Shown piece after piece: positions 47,746 through 56,694 of a stretch of DNA of 64,000 nt. Each line of letters begins with the position of its first letter. Within the stretch, counting starts at the first letter, position 1. Both the position numbers and the translations under genes were made by a program. This DNA is from Pseudomonadota bacterium (GTDB lineage Bacteria > Pseudomonadota > Gammaproteobacteria > UBA5335), in the NCBI GenBank assembly GCA_034189865.1, contig JAXHTV010000008.1:37740-101739 (forward strand). The letters run 5' to 3'. The notes beneath the pieces are model-generated. The model ran no database searches. It saw nothing but the letters and a program-made list of their open reading frames with translations, and was not told the origin of the DNA.

Positions 47746-48276
47746 CTAACTCTTGCCGTAATAAGTGACCATCTCGGATATCGGCCGTCGGTGTGTGAGC
47801 TGGGGTGTTTCGGCCGGATAACCGAGACAGATCAGCGCGACGGGGCGTAAGCTGTCGGCCAATTCGAGAGCATTGCGTATTTTCTCTTCGTTGAACGAGC
47901 CGACCCACGCTGTTGCCAAGCCCGCAGCCACAGCGGCCAGTTGCGTGTAGCTGGCGGCGATCGTGGCATCTTGAGTGGAAAAAAGATCGGCACCGCGCGT
48001 TCCGTACTGCTCGGCGGCACGTTGCGCATCGGCACAGAACACCAGATTAACCGGTGCTTCGGCGATAAACGCCTGATTGCCCGCGGCTTGAACCAGCGCC
48101 TGTTGGGTGCCGGCATCGGTGACGACGACGATTCGGTAGGACTGCAGATCGCCGGCCGACGGTGCGCTACAAGCGACCTCCAAAATCGCGTGAAGCTTGT
48201 CGCGTTCCACTGGCAGGTCGCTCCGGTACTTGCGCACGGAATGCCGATGTCTGACGGTTTCGAAAAAGTCCCACAT
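47746..48276 (-). CDS. Nitroreductase family flavoprotein
   Basis: A 176-residue FMN-dependent oxidoreductase of the NfsB/Frm2-like superfamily. N-terminal FMN motif RHRHSVRKYRSDLP, middle CSAPSAGDLQSYRIVV, and C-terminal LICLGYPAE. The physiological substrate is unknown; relatives reduce nitroaromatics, quinones or flavins. CGGAGAGTGACC sets ATG 48276 as the start. It converges with nadE and lies downstream of bamD on the same strand. Confidence 0.85.
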   Translation of the reverse strand: MWDFFETVRHRHSVRKYRSDLPVERDKLHAILEVACSAPSAGDLQSYRIVVVTDAGTQQALVQAAGNQAFIAEAPVNLVFCADAQRAAEQYGTRGADLFSTQDATIAASYTQLAAVAAGLATAWVGSFNEEKIRNALELADSLRPVALICLGYPAETPQLTHRRPISEMVTYYGKS

Positions 48277-48320
48277 GGTCACTCTCCGTGTTCGCTCGTA
48301 TCCTGGTGGGATTGAGTCGG

Positions 48321-49127
48321 CTAATTTTGTCTGGCTCCGAACCGGTCACGGTTGAGCTCTCGAACCCGCTCGACCTGCTGCGCCAAATCGTTCATACCCA
48401 GTTCGCGGTAGGCGTTGATCAACAAATCCAGCGTTGGGATTATGGCTGGCGTGCCCTGGTATTGGATCAGGATATCTTGCGCTCGATTGGCTGCCGCGAC
48501 GAACGTGCCGCGGCGGAAATAGAATTCCGCGATGCCCAGTTCTTTCTCCGCCAGCCGGTTTTTGAGAAACACCATGCGCTGATACGCATCCGGCGCGTAC
48601 TCACTGTCCGGAAAGCGTCGCAACAACATCGCAAAGTTGCTGAACGCGCCGCGAACGTATTCGGTGTCGCGTTTTACGTTGTCGGTATTCAGCCCGGTGC
48701 GATTGAGCCAGGTCCTTTCGAGTAAACCGATGCTGCGCTCGAAATTGATTCGACCGCGCATGTAGTACACATAGTCGACGTGGGGGTGGCTCGGATACTC
48801 GCGCAAAAACCGGTTGCTCGTGGCCAACGCCGATTCCCACTCACTCATCATGTATTGCGCGAAAATGAGTTCGATCTGAGCGCGTCGGGCATAGACGCCG
48901 AACGGATAACGGGCTTCCAACGCGTTGTACCGGTCGACGGCAACGCCATAGTCGTGGTCTACCAGGGCTGAATGCGCGCGGGTATACATCTCCGCCGGAC
49001 TCACGTCCGGTTCGAGGGATTTGTCCTTGTTGGCGCAGGCGGTCAGCAACATGATGACAAGCAGCAGCAGGTATCGGCTGGCGGCCGTGATAGACTCTTT
49101 GAGCTTCATCTGGATGCGGTCAGACAT
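48321..49127 (-). CDS. bamD: Outer membrane assembly lipoprotein BamD
   Basis: A 268-residue lipoprotein of the BAM complex that inserts outer-membrane beta-barrel proteins. Signal peptide SRYLLLLVIMLLTAC with the lipobox LTAC, lipidated Cys31. TPR-like helices follow (YTRAHSALVDHDYGVAVDRY; YPSHPHVDYVYYMRG). Start is MSDRIQ (49127) or MKLKES (49109); neither has a clear ribosome site. The much longer in-frame extension upstream is a shadow of rluD. Divergence from rluD reproduces the E. coli order. Confidence 0.95.
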   Translation of the reverse strand: MSDRIQMKLKESITAASRYLLLLVIMLLTACANKDKSLEPDVSPAEMYTRAHSALVDHDYGVAVDRYNALEARYPFGVYARRAQIELIFAQYMMSEWESALATSNRFLREYPSHPHVDYVYYMRGRINFERSIGLLERTWLNRTGLNTDNVKRDTEYVRGAFSNFAMLLRRFPDSEYAPDAYQRMVFLKNRLAEKELGIAEFYFRRGTFVAAANRAQDILIQYQGTPAIIPTLDLLINAYRELGMNDLAQQVERVRELNRDRFGARQN

Positions 49128-49157
49128 AAGGGTTTGGCCCAGGCTGAAAGTCGCCGA

Positions 49158-49165
49158 AGTATAAC
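49158..49165. promoter_or_regulatory. Overlapping divergent -10 elements of bamD and rluD
   Basis: TATAAC reads toward rluD (49160-49165) and TATACT toward bamD (49163-49158 on the minus strand). They share four base pairs in a 57-bp divergent gap. No good -35 is seen for either. Confidence 0.3.
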
Positions 49166-49184
49166 CAAAACCATATCGTTTCGC

Positions 49185-50153
49185 ATGAACGTGCTCCAAC
49201 AAGACATCCGGCAATATACCGTGCCCGAAGAGTTTTCCGGCGAGCGGCTGGACCAAGTGCTCTCGCGCCTGATGCCGGAGCATTCCCGCAGCCGGCTGCA
49301 AGGCTGGATTCGGGATGGCCACGTGCGCGTGGGTGGATCGACCAGGCGCCCCCGAGACCGGGTCGATGCGGGCGAACGCATCGACGTGGTGGTTCCCGAA
49401 GCGCCGGCAGATTCCGTCGTTCGGGCGGAGGCGTTGCCACTGGACGTGGTGTTCGAAGACGCGCATATCCTGGTGGTCAATAAACCATCCGGGTTGGTGG
49501 TGCACCCCGGCGCGGGGAATCCCACCGGTACCTTGCAAAACGCTTTACTGCACCATGCCCCGGCGTTGGCGGCGGTACCTCGCGCCGGCTTGGTACACCG
49601 TCTGGACAAAGATACGAGCGGACTGTTGGTGGTGGCAAAAACCCTGACGGCCCACACGCGTTTGGTGGCCAATCTTCAGGCACGCGAGATCGGACGGGAG
49701 TACGAAGCCTTGGTTCAGGGCGCCATGGTAGCCGGGGGTACCGTCGATCGTCCCATTGGCCGGCATCCTCGTGATCGGCTGCGCATGGCGGTTCGCCAAG
49801 GCGGGCGCGCTGCCCGCACCCACTACCGGGTGATCGAGCGCTTCAAGCAGCACACGCGCTTGTGGCTGCAGCTCGAATCTGGCCGCACCCACCAGATTCG
49901 CGTCCACATGACGGATATCGGTTATCCCATCGTGGGCGACCCCTTATACGGCGGGCGCCGGCGGGCGCCGGCGGGTACCGATGCGGGCATTCGGGAAGCA
50001 CTCCAGCGTTTCACTCGCCAGGCCCTCCACGCCGCCCGTCTTTCTCTGACCCACCCCGTCGACGACACCCCGATGAGCTGGGAGGTGTCACCACCGGCGG
50101 ACATGGTGCGGTTATTGCAGATTTTGCGCGATGACTCGGCCGGCTCCGCCTGA
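49185..50153 (+). CDS. rluD: 23S rRNA pseudouridine synthase RluD
   Basis: A 322-residue enzyme that isomerises U1911, U1915 and U1917 (E. coli numbering) of helix 69. N-terminal S4 RNA-binding domain (GERLDQVLSRLMPEHSRSRL), then the RluA-type catalytic domain with Asp in HRLDKDTSGLLVVAK and the later HQIRVHM. The ATG at 49185 matches the family; the longer frame upstream overlaps bamD and is rejected. The 3' end overlaps pgeF by 23 bp. A 10-bp direct repeat at 49951-49980 encodes GGRRRAPAGT. Confidence 0.96.
   Translation: MNVLQQDIRQYTVPEEFSGERLDQVLSRLMPEHSRSRLQGWIRDGHVRVGGSTRRPRDRVDAGERIDVVVPEAPADSVVRAEALPLDVVFEDAHILVVNKPSGLVVHPGAGNPTGTLQNALLHHAPALAAVPRAGLVHRLDKDTSGLLVVAKTLTAHTRLVANLQAREIGREYEALVQGAMVAGGTVDRPIGRHPRDRLRMAVRQGGRAARTHYRVIERFKQHTRLWLQLESGRTHQIRVHMTDIGYPIVGDPLYGGRRRAPAGTDAGIREALQRFTRQALHAARLSLTHPVDDTPMSWEVSPPADMVRLLQILRDDSAGSA
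49951..49980 (+). repeat. 10-bp direct repeat inside rluD
   Basis: gcgggcgccg occurs twice in tandem, followed by the imperfect gcgggtaccg. A unit of 10 bp is not a multiple of three, so copy change would shift the frame in the last 60 codons. Confidence 0.8.
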
Positions 50154-50943
50154 GGGTGTTCATAACACCCAGCCGGTGGGGTTGGTGCGAAAAGGCGATC
50201 TTTCCGTCGTTGCGCCGGACTGGCCTGCTCCCGAGTCAATTACGGCGTATACGACCACCCGTCAATCCGGCCTGAGCGAGGGCGGTTACAGCGCCTTGAA
50301 TGTGGCCGATCATGTGGGAGATCGCCCGAGTGCGGTGGCGCAGAATCGGGCCCGCATATGCTCGGGTCTGGCAATGCCAAGTCATCCGCACTGGTTAAAC
50401 CAGATCCATGGTTGTCAGGCCGTTTATCTGGCTGACGGCACAGTACCCACACAAATACCGACGGCCGATGCCAGTTGGACTGATCGTCCCGGCGTGGTCG
50501 CCGTCGTGGCCACGGCGGATTGCCTGCCGCTGTTGCTTTGCGATGCCGAGGGCCGTTGGGTGGCCGCCGTCCACGCTGGTTGGCGCGGGCTGGCCGCCGG
50601 TATTGTCCAGCAGACGCTCAATGTTATCGCGCCGGATCGCCCCAACACCCTGGCTTGGATGGGGCCGGCTATCTCCGCCCACGCCTTCGAAGTCGGTCCC
50701 GAAGTGCGCAGCGCGTTCATCTGCAGAGATGCGGCGCACGCGGCCTGCTTTCGACTTGGTGAGGGCGACCGCTGGTGGGCGGATCTGTATGCGTTGACGC
50801 GTCTGGAGTTGGCCAATGCCGGCGTGAGGTCCGTGTTCGGCGGCCACTGGTGCACGTATCTTCAACGGGATTGGTTTTACTCTTATCGACGTGACCGAGT
50901 CTGCGGCCGCATGGCGTCGTTCATTTGGCTCGACGGCCGTTGA
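50131..50943 (+). CDS. pgeF: Purine nucleoside phosphorylase / laccase-domain protein YfiH (PgeF)
   Basis: A 270-residue DUF152/YfiH-type protein, earlier called polyphenol oxidase and now linked to purine nucleoside phosphorolysis and peptidoglycan editing. Zinc-site motifs are ATADCLPLLL, VHAGWRGLAAGI and the His upstream (NQIHGCQAV). The annotated ATG overlaps the rluD 3' end by 23 bp. The family usually begins near ITAYTTTRQSG, so up to about 20 N-terminal residues may not be translated. Gene order rluD-pgeF-clpB is conserved in enterobacteria. Confidence 0.93.
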   Translation: MTRPAPPEGVHNTQPVGLVRKGDLSVVAPDWPAPESITAYTTTRQSGLSEGGYSALNVADHVGDRPSAVAQNRARICSGLAMPSHPHWLNQIHGCQAVYLADGTVPTQIPTADASWTDRPGVVAVVATADCLPLLLCDAEGRWVAAVHAGWRGLAAGIVQQTLNVIAPDRPNTLAWMGPAISAHAFEVGPEVRSAFICRDAAHAACFRLGEGDRWWADLYALTRLELANAGVRSVFGGHWCTYLQRDWFYSYRRDRVCGRMASFIWLDGR

Positions 50944-51027
50944 CGGGTCCTCAAGCGCTTTTTGGTTTCTGACGCGCCCGGTGTGGTCATCGAAGATGTC
51001 AGCTTGGCTGAAAATCGGCACGTCTCT

Positions 51028-51060
51028 GGGTTGATATGCGTCAACCCTGTCCCCACTAAT
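51028..51060 (+). promoter_or_regulatory. Operator/promoter region upstream of clpB
   Basis: GGGTTGA-TATGCG-TCAACCC (51028-51047) is a perfect 7-6-7 inverted repeat. Its core TTGAT-ATGC-GTCAA (51031-51044) fits the ANR/FNR consensus. The same stretch, with CCCCACTAA 14-15 bp further (51051-51059), also resembles a sigma-32 promoter (CTTGAAA, about 13-15 bp, CCCCATNT), which clpB normally has. Both readings are plausible. Confidence 0.4.
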
Positions 51061-51116
51061 TTGAACAATCCTTGGTGGCAAAGCCGACCAGTCGAAAACG
51101 ATTCGGGGACAAATCA

Positions 51117-53711
51117 ATGCGGATGGATAAATTAACCAGCAAGTTTCAAATGGCACTGGCTGACGCGCAGTCGTTGGCGGTCGGTCGTGATCACCAGTTC
51201 ATTGAGCCCACGCACCTCATGCTGGCGTTGTTAGATCAGGAGGGCGGCAGTGTTCGCCACTTGTTGAGCGCCGCCGGCGTGCAAGTGAATGCCTTGCGTT
51301 CGCAGCTCGGTGAGGCCTTGGACCGCTTGCCCAGCGTGCAGGGTGCCGCCGGCGAGGTTCACCTTTCCAATGATTTGGTGCGCCAGTTGAACATTGCCGA
51401 CAAACTGTCGCAGCAACGCAAGGACCAATTCATCAGCAGCGAGCTGTACGTCCTGGCGGTACTCAACGACAAGGGTTCGGTCAAGGAGCTGCTGCAGAAC
51501 GCCGGTGCGTCGACGGCCGCGGTCGAACAGGCGATTAACGAGGTGCGCGGTGGCCAATCGGTCAATGACCCCAATGCCGAAGACCAGCGTCAATCGCTGC
51601 AAAAGTACACCATTGATCTGACCGAGCGGGCCGAGCAAGGCAAGCTTGACCCGGTGATCGGTCGTGACGAGGAAATCCGCCGAACTGTCCAGGTGTTACA
51701 GCGCCGTACCAAGAACAATCCGGTGCTCATCGGCGAGCCGGGTGTGGGTAAAACCGCGATTGTGGAGGGTTTGGCCCAGCGCATCGTCAACGGCGAGGTA
51801 CCCGAAGGGTTGAAGGATAAACGTATCTTGGCCCTTGATATGGCCGCGCTGATTGCAGGAGCCAAGTTTCGCGGTGAGTTCGAAGAGCGCTTGAAGGCAG
51901 TGCTCAACGAGATCGCGCAGCAGGAAGGGCAAGTGATCCTTTTCATCGACGAGATTCACATGGTGGTCGGTGCCGGCAAGGCCGAAGGCGCCATGGATGC
52001 CGGGAATATGCTCAAGCCCGCATTGGCTCGCGGCGAGTTGCACTGCGTCGGCGCCACCACCTTGGATGAATACCGCAAGTACATTGAAAAAGACGCGGCT
52101 CTAGAGCGCCGTTTTCAGAAAGTGCTGGTGGATGAGCCCACGCTGGAGGACACCATCGCGATTTTGCGCGGTTTGAAAGAACGTTACGAAGTCCACCACG
52201 GTGTGGACATCACCGACCCGGCCATCGTGGCCGCTGCGACCTTGTCTCAGCGCTACATCACCGACCGGCAGCTGCCCGATAAAGCGATCGACTTGGTGGA
52301 CGAAGCGGCCAGCCGAATCCGGATGGAGATCGACTCCAAACCCGAGAGTATGGATCGCTTGGAGCGCCGCCTGATTCAGCTGAAGATCGAACGTGAGGCC
52401 TTAAAGAAAGAGACCGACGAGGCGTCGCGCAAGCGCTTGGCGGGCCTTGACGAAGACATTGCCCAACTGGAGCGCGAATACGCCGATCTGAACGAGGTGT
52501 GGACCGCGGAGAAAGCCGCGGTTCAAGGCAGTCAGAGCGTGAAAGAAGAGCTGGATCGGGTACGGATTGAGATGGAAGCTGCGCGTCGCGCTGGCGATCT
52601 CAATCGCATGTCCGAGTTGCAGTACGGGCGAATTCCAGAGTTAGAGCGACAATTGGCTCAGGCCGACCAGACCGAAAGCCAAGAGATGCGGCTGTTGCGG
52701 AACAAAGTTTCGGAAGAAGAGATCGCGGAAGTGGTATCACGGTGGACAGGGATTCCCGTGTCCAAAATGTTGGAGGGCGAGCGGGATAAACTGCTGCGCA
52801 TGGAAGAGAACCTCCATCAGCGCGTTATCGGTCAAAGTGAGGCGGTCGCTGCGGTTTCCGATGCCATTCGTCGTTCGCGCGCCGGGCTATCCGATCCGAA
52901 CCGTCCCAATGGTTCGTTTCTATTCCTGGGGCCGACCGGGGTCGGTAAAACGGAACTGTGCAAAGCGTTGGCGAGTTTCCTGTTCGACACCGAAGAGGCC
53001 ATGGTCCGCATCGATATGTCGGAGTTCATGGAAAAGCATTCCGTCGCGCGCCTGATTGGCGCGCCGCCGGGTTATGTGGGTTATGAAGAAGGCGGCTATC
53101 TCACCGAGGCGGTTCGCCGGCGACCCTATTCGGTGATTTTGATGGATGAGGTCGAGAAGGCCCATCCCGATGTGTTTAACGTGTTGCTCCAGGTGTTGGA
53201 CGACGGACGACTCACCGACGGTCAGGGCCGAACGGTGGATTTCCGCAACACCGTGGTGGTGATGACCTCCAACCTGGGTTCCCAGGTGATTCAGGAACTG
53301 GCAGGCGAGGAAAACTATGAGCGAATGAAGTCCGCTGTGATGGAAATCGTCGGTCAGCATTTCCGGCCGGAATTCATCAATCGGGTCGATGACGTGGTGG
53401 TGTTTCACCCGCTTGGTCGCGAGCACATCCGCCGCATTGTCGATCTGCAGGTCGCCTACTTGAAGCGCCGTTTGGCCGATCGCGATTTGGCGCTAGAAAT
53501 CACCCCGGCGGCATTGGATTATCTGGGTGAGGCCGGGTTCGATCCCGTGTACGGCGCCCGCCCGCTGAAACGGACCATTCAGCATCGCTTGGAAAATCCG
53601 CTGGCCAAGCAGATTCTCGAGGGGCGCTTTATGCCCGAGCAGACGATTCAGGTCGATGCCGGAGAAGACGGCCTGCGCTTTGTCGAGGCCCGGCGGAGCG
53701 ATGCGGCTTGA
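51117..53711 (+). CDS. clpB: ATP-dependent disaggregase ClpB
   Basis: An 864-residue Hsp100 chaperone that resolubilises aggregates with DnaK. N-terminal double Clp_N repeat (1-145), AAA+ domain 1 with Walker [14 protein letters not shown] and a central coiled-coil M domain (about 410-520), then AAA+ domain 2 with Walker [12 protein letters not shown] and Walker [15 protein letters not shown] 51117 ([11 protein letters not shown]) aligns with E. coli ClpB (MRLDRLTNKFQ); 15 upstream in-frame codons are rejected. GGGGAC is the only ribosome-site candidate. Confidence 0.98.
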   Translation: MRMDKLTSKFQMALADAQSLAVGRDHQFIEPTHLMLALLDQEGGSVRHLLSAAGVQVNALRSQLGEALDRLPSVQGAAGEVHLSNDLVRQLNIADKLSQQRKDQFISSELYVLAVLNDKGSVKELLQNAGASTAAVEQAINEVRGGQSVNDPNAEDQRQSLQKYTIDLTERAEQGKLDPVIGRDEEIRRTVQVLQRRTKNNPVLIGEPGVGKTAIVEGLAQRIVNGEVPEGLKDKRILALDMAALIAGAKFRGEFEERLKAVLNEIAQQEGQVILFIDEIHMVVGAGKAEGAMDAGNMLKPALARGELHCVGATTLDEYRKYIEKDAALERRFQKVLVDEPTLEDTIAILRGLKERYEVHHGVDITDPAIVAAATLSQRYITDRQLPDKAIDLVDEAASRIRMEIDSKPESMDRLERRLIQLKIEREALKKETDEASRKRLAGLDEDIAQLEREYADLNEVWTAEKAAVQGSQSVKEELDRVRIEMEAARRAGDLNRMSELQYGRIPELERQLAQADQTESQEMRLLRNKVSEEEIAEVVSRWTGIPVSKMLEGERDKLLRMEENLHQRVIGQSEAVAAVSDAIRRSRAGLSDPNRPNGSFLFLGPTGVGKTELCKALASFLFDTEEAMVRIDMSEFMEKHSVARLIGAPPGYVGYEEGGYLTEAVRRRPYSVILMDEVEKAHPDVFNVLLQVLDDGRLTDGQGRTVDFRNTVVVMTSNLGSQVIQELAGEENYERMKSAVMEIVGQHFRPEFINRVDDVVVFHPLGREHIRRIVDLQVAYLKRRLADRDLALEITPAALDYLGEAGFDPVYGARPLKRTIQHRLENPLAKQILEGRFMPEQTIQVDAGEDGLRFVEARRSDAA

Positions 53712-53729
53712 TCGATGCAAGTTCGGTTC

Positions 53730-53772
53730 TTAACAGCGAGTGCGGCGAAGCTTTATAATTCGCCGCGCTCGC
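53730..53772 (+). promoter_or_regulatory. Sigma-70 promoter embedded in a long hairpin (clpB / fmdB gap)
   Basis: TTAACA (53730-53735), an 18-bp spacer and a perfect TATAAT (53754-53759) point toward the FmdB-type gene. The same sequence forms a 14-bp stem with one G-T pair: GCGAGTGCGGCGAA (53736-53749) with TTCGCCGCGCTCGC (53759-53772), loop GCTTTATAA. Outer arms GGTTCT/AGAACC (53725-53730, 53778-53783) extend it. No T-tract follows, so terminator function after clpB is doubtful. Confidence 0.5.
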
Positions 53773-53937
53773 CGTCGAGAACCTATTGACGGAACCGCTT
53801 GGGGTTCGATCCGAGCACATTGCCCCCTGACCTCGGTGTAAAATTTTGACGGGATCGCGCGTGGGTTAGAGCCAGGGAAGGTTCATTATTTCGGTGCGGT
53901 TGAGATCGTGCCTCGCCATGAGAAGAGGATAGTTTGC

Positions 53938-54243
53938 GTGCCAATTTACGAATACGAATGCGGCAACTGTGGCCATCATTTGGAAGTCTTGCAGCGAATC
54001 AGTGAAGATCCGCTCAAAGACTGTCCGGCATGTAGTAAACCGGCGCTTAGCCGACTGATATCAGCAGCGGGTTTCCGTCTTAAAGGTGGCGGCTGGTACG
54101 AGACGGATTTTAAAACCGGCAACCGCAAAAACGTGACCGAAAAGCAAAAGTCGGAAACCAAGTCCGCATCTTCGTCTGACTCCGGTGGAAGTGCATCCTC
54201 CGGCGGTGGTGAGAGCAAACCAGCCGCAACGGGTACGGACTGA
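53938..54243 (+). CDS. FmdB/zinc ribbon family protein
   Basis: A 101-residue protein starting with GTG (GAGGATAGTTTGC upstream). Residues 1-42 form the CxxC zinc ribbon of the FmdB family (PIYEYECGNCGHHLEV; DCPACSK). The middle is basic (GGGWYETDFKTGNRKN) and the tail a low-complexity Ser/Gly/Lys stretch. The family is conserved and often precedes aspS in gammaproteobacteria; its function is not established, though some act as regulators. A terminator follows it, so aspS may depend on read-through or its own promoter. Confidence 0.88.
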   Translation: MPIYEYECGNCGHHLEVLQRISEDPLKDCPACSKPALSRLISAAGFRLKGGGWYETDFKTGNRKNVTEKQKSETKSASSSDSGGSASSGGGESKPAATGTD

Positions 54244-54343
54244 TTCGGTTTACCCGTCGGCTTAGCAGGTGAAACCCGCGATCTGGCATCGAAAACGAGC
54301 CAGTTTGCTTGCTTGTCCCCCGATACCTTTCTTAAGATGACCG

Positions 54344-54382
54344 GCCAGCGGTTACCCTCACCGCTGGCTTTTGCTGTTTTTT
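54344..54382 (+). terminator. Rho-independent terminator between the FmdB-type gene and aspS
   Basis: GCCAGCGG (54344-54351) pairs with CCGCTGGC (54361-54368) over a 9-nt loop, then TTTTGCTGTTTTTT. Confidence 0.85.
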
Positions 54383-54438
54383 ATCGCGGGCCTGTGGCGT
54401 TGTTCCACGGACTATCGTATTGCACTGGAACCCTCTTT

Positions 54439-56217
54439 ATGCGAACTCACTACTGTGGCGATGTTGAGACCTCACTATTGGATCAGGAAGTGGAAGTGGC
54501 CGGTTGGGTTCACCGGCGCCGTGATCACGGTGGTGTAATTTTCGTCGATCTTCGGGATCGCGAAGGGCTATTGCAGATCGTCTTCGACCCCGACGATCCG
54601 GCGATGTTCGCCATTGCCGAATCGGTCCGGAACGAATACGTTTTGCGCGTTCGCGGACGGGTCAGGCGCCGGCCGGAAGGAACTGTGAATCCCAAGCTGC
54701 CGACCGGCGAGGTCGAAGTCCTGGCGACCGAGCTCGAGGTTCTCAACTCGGCCCAAACACCGCCCTTTCAATTAGACGACGAGGTGGGGGAGGACGTTCG
54801 GTTGCGTTACCGCTACGTCGATTTGCGTCGTCCGGTGATGATGAACAACCTTCGCCTCAGGGCGCAGGTCACTCGTGTGCTGCGGAATTTCCTCGACGCC
54901 AACGGTTTCTTGGAAATCGAAACGCCGATGCTGACACGCGCCACGCCCGAGGGCGCGCGAGATTATCTGGTGCCCAGTCGTACCCATCCCGGGCAGTTTT
55001 TCGCGCTGCCCCAATCGCCGCAGTTGTTCAAACAGCTGCTGATGATGTCCGGCATGGATCGTTACTACCAGATCGTGCGCTGTTTTCGGGATGAAGACTT
55101 GCGTGCCGACCGGCAACCGGAATTCACCCAAGTGGATCTGGAAGCGTCGTTCATTGACGAGAACACCATCACTGGCCTGATGGAAGCGATGGTTCGGCAA
55201 CTCTTCGACGAGGTGCTGGGTGTCGGGCTCCCGGATCCATTTCCCAGGATGACTTATGCCGAGGCGATGGACCGCTATGGCTCGGATAAACCGGATCTGC
55301 GTATTCCCCTGGAGCTGGTCGAAGTGTCCGACCTGCTACGTGGCGTGGAGTTCAAAGTGTTTTCCGGTCCCGCGATTGACCCCGGTGGACGGGTGGCGGC
55401 CTTGCGAGTGCCCGGCGGGTGTCGCCTCAGCCGCAAAGAGATTGATGTTTATACCGAGTTTGTCGGTCGATACGGCGCCAAGGGTTTGGCATATATCAAA
55501 GTCAACGATGCCGCCGCGGGGATTGCCGGGTTGCAGTCGCCGATCCTGAAGTTCTTGCCCGATGATGTCGTGCTCGCAATTCTCGAGCGCTGCGGTGCGA
55601 CCACTGGCGATGTGGTTTTCTTCGGGGCCGATAAAGCTGCGGTGGTGAACGAATCCATCGGTGCACTGCGCGTCAAACTCGGTCACGACCTCGATCTGGT
55701 CGAAGCGGGCTGGCGGCCCCTTTGGGTGGTTGATTTTCCCATGTTCGAATGGGACGAGCGCGAGGGGCGCTATCAGGCCTTACACCATCCCTTCACGGCG
55801 CCGGCTTGTTCTGTGGAAGAGCTGCGATCCGACCCGGCGGGCTGTATCTCGCGAGCTTACGACATGGTGCTCAACGGGACTGAACTCGGGGGCGGCTCGA
55901 TCCGTATTCATCGGCCCGAGACTCAAGCGGCGGTCTTTGAGTTGCTGGGTATCGGACCCGAGGAGGCGGAAGAGAAATTCGGCTTCCTGCTCGAAGCGCT
56001 GAAATACGGTTGCCCACCCCATGGTGGATTGGCGTTCGGTCTGGATCGTATGGTGATGCTCATGGCCAACGCGCAAACGATTCGGGACGTGATGGCGTTC
56101 CCGAAGACCCAGACCGCCAGTTGTCTGTTGACCCAAGCGCCGGGACCGGCGAACCCCAAACAGCTCCGAGAGCTCGGTTTGCGTCTTCACAAAGCACCCG
56201 GAACATCGGAGGGTTAG
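54439..56217 (+). CDS. aspS: Aspartyl-tRNA synthetase
   Basis: A 592-residue class II synthetase of the bacterial type. N-terminal OB-fold anticodon domain ([21 protein letters not shown]), motif 2 ([20 protein letters not shown]), the bacterial GAD insertion (about 290-420), and motif 3 ([14 protein letters not shown]). The ATG at 54439 gives MRTHYCGDV as in E. coli (MRTEYCGQL); 42 upstream in-frame codons run over the terminator and are rejected. nudB follows closely. Confidence 0.97.
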   Translation: MRTHYCGDVETSLLDQEVEVAGWVHRRRDHGGVIFVDLRDREGLLQIVFDPDDPAMFAIAESVRNEYVLRVRGRVRRRPEGTVNPKLPTGEVEVLATELEVLNSAQTPPFQLDDEVGEDVRLRYRYVDLRRPVMMNNLRLRAQVTRVLRNFLDANGFLEIETPMLTRATPEGARDYLVPSRTHPGQFFALPQSPQLFKQLLMMSGMDRYYQIVRCFRDEDLRADRQPEFTQVDLEASFIDENTITGLMEAMVRQLFDEVLGVGLPDPFPRMTYAEAMDRYGSDKPDLRIPLELVEVSDLLRGVEFKVFSGPAIDPGGRVAALRVPGGCRLSRKEIDVYTEFVGRYGAKGLAYIKVNDAAAGIAGLQSPILKFLPDDVVLAILERCGATTGDVVFFGADKAAVVNESIGALRVKLGHDLDLVEAGWRPLWVVDFPMFEWDEREGRYQALHHPFTAPACSVEELRSDPAGCISRAYDMVLNGTELGGGSIRIHRPETQAAVFELLGIGPEEAEEKFGFLLEALKYGCPPHGGLAFGLDRMVMLMANAQTIRDVMAFPKTQTASCLLTQAPGPANPKQLRELGLRLHKAPGTSEG

Positions 56218-56226
56218 AGTCGCACG

Positions 56227-56694
56227 GTGTCCACTCGGCCACGGCGGGCAGAATCGGTCTTGGTCGTTGTGGCGGCGCCGCAGCGGTTTTTACTGTTGCG
56301 GCGTTGCCAGCCGGCGAACTTTTGGCAATCGGTGACCGGTGCGCTGGAATGGGGTGAGACACCGCACGCCGCTGCTCGCCGGGAGCTTAAAGAAGAAACG
56401 GGATGGGATGGCGACCCTAGGGATTTGCAGTTTTGCTTTCGCTTTCCGATCGTGCCGCCTTGGACGGCCCGTTATCAGTTCCGTGACAAGACCAATCTCG
56501 AGCATGTGTTCGCGTTTCATCTGTCCAGTGCGATTCCGCCCGTTTTGAATCCGGAAGAGCATTGTGAATTCGCGTGGTTACCGCTGGATGAGGCCTTGCG
56601 CCGTGTGAGTTCGGAAACCAACCGCCGCGCGATTCTCGCCTGTTCTGCAGCGGACGAAGCCATGCGGCAGGAATCGGGAAACGGCAGTGATTAG
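56227..56694 (+). CDS. nudB: Dihydroneopterin triphosphate diphosphatase NudB
   Basis: A 155-residue Nudix hydrolase removing pyrophosphate from dihydroneopterin triphosphate in folate synthesis. Nudix box [20 protein letters not shown] followed by TGW (G-x5-E-x7-REUxEExGU). [12 protein letters not shown] and VFAFHL match NudB. The start is GTG 56227, 9 bp after the aspS stop; GGAGGG lies 14 nt upstream, inside aspS. The last 4 bp overlap the convergent dxs stop. Confidence 0.88.
   Translation: MSTRPRRAESVLVVVAAPQRFLLLRRCQPANFWQSVTGALEWGETPHAAARRELKEETGWDGDPRDLQFCFRFPIVPPWTARYQFRDKTNLEHVFAFHLSSAIPPVLNPEEHCEFAWLPLDEALRRVSSETNRRAILACSAADEAMRQESGNGSD

Noticed and set aside
48321-49538. 405-codon version of bamD
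   Set aside because: The extra N-terminal part overlaps rluD and would bury the lipoprotein signal peptide; the start is placed at 49127.
53785-53830. tRNA-like T-arm (GGGGTTCGATCC)
   Set aside because: The flanking bases do not pair as a T-stem and no acceptor, D-arm or anticodon arm can be drawn.
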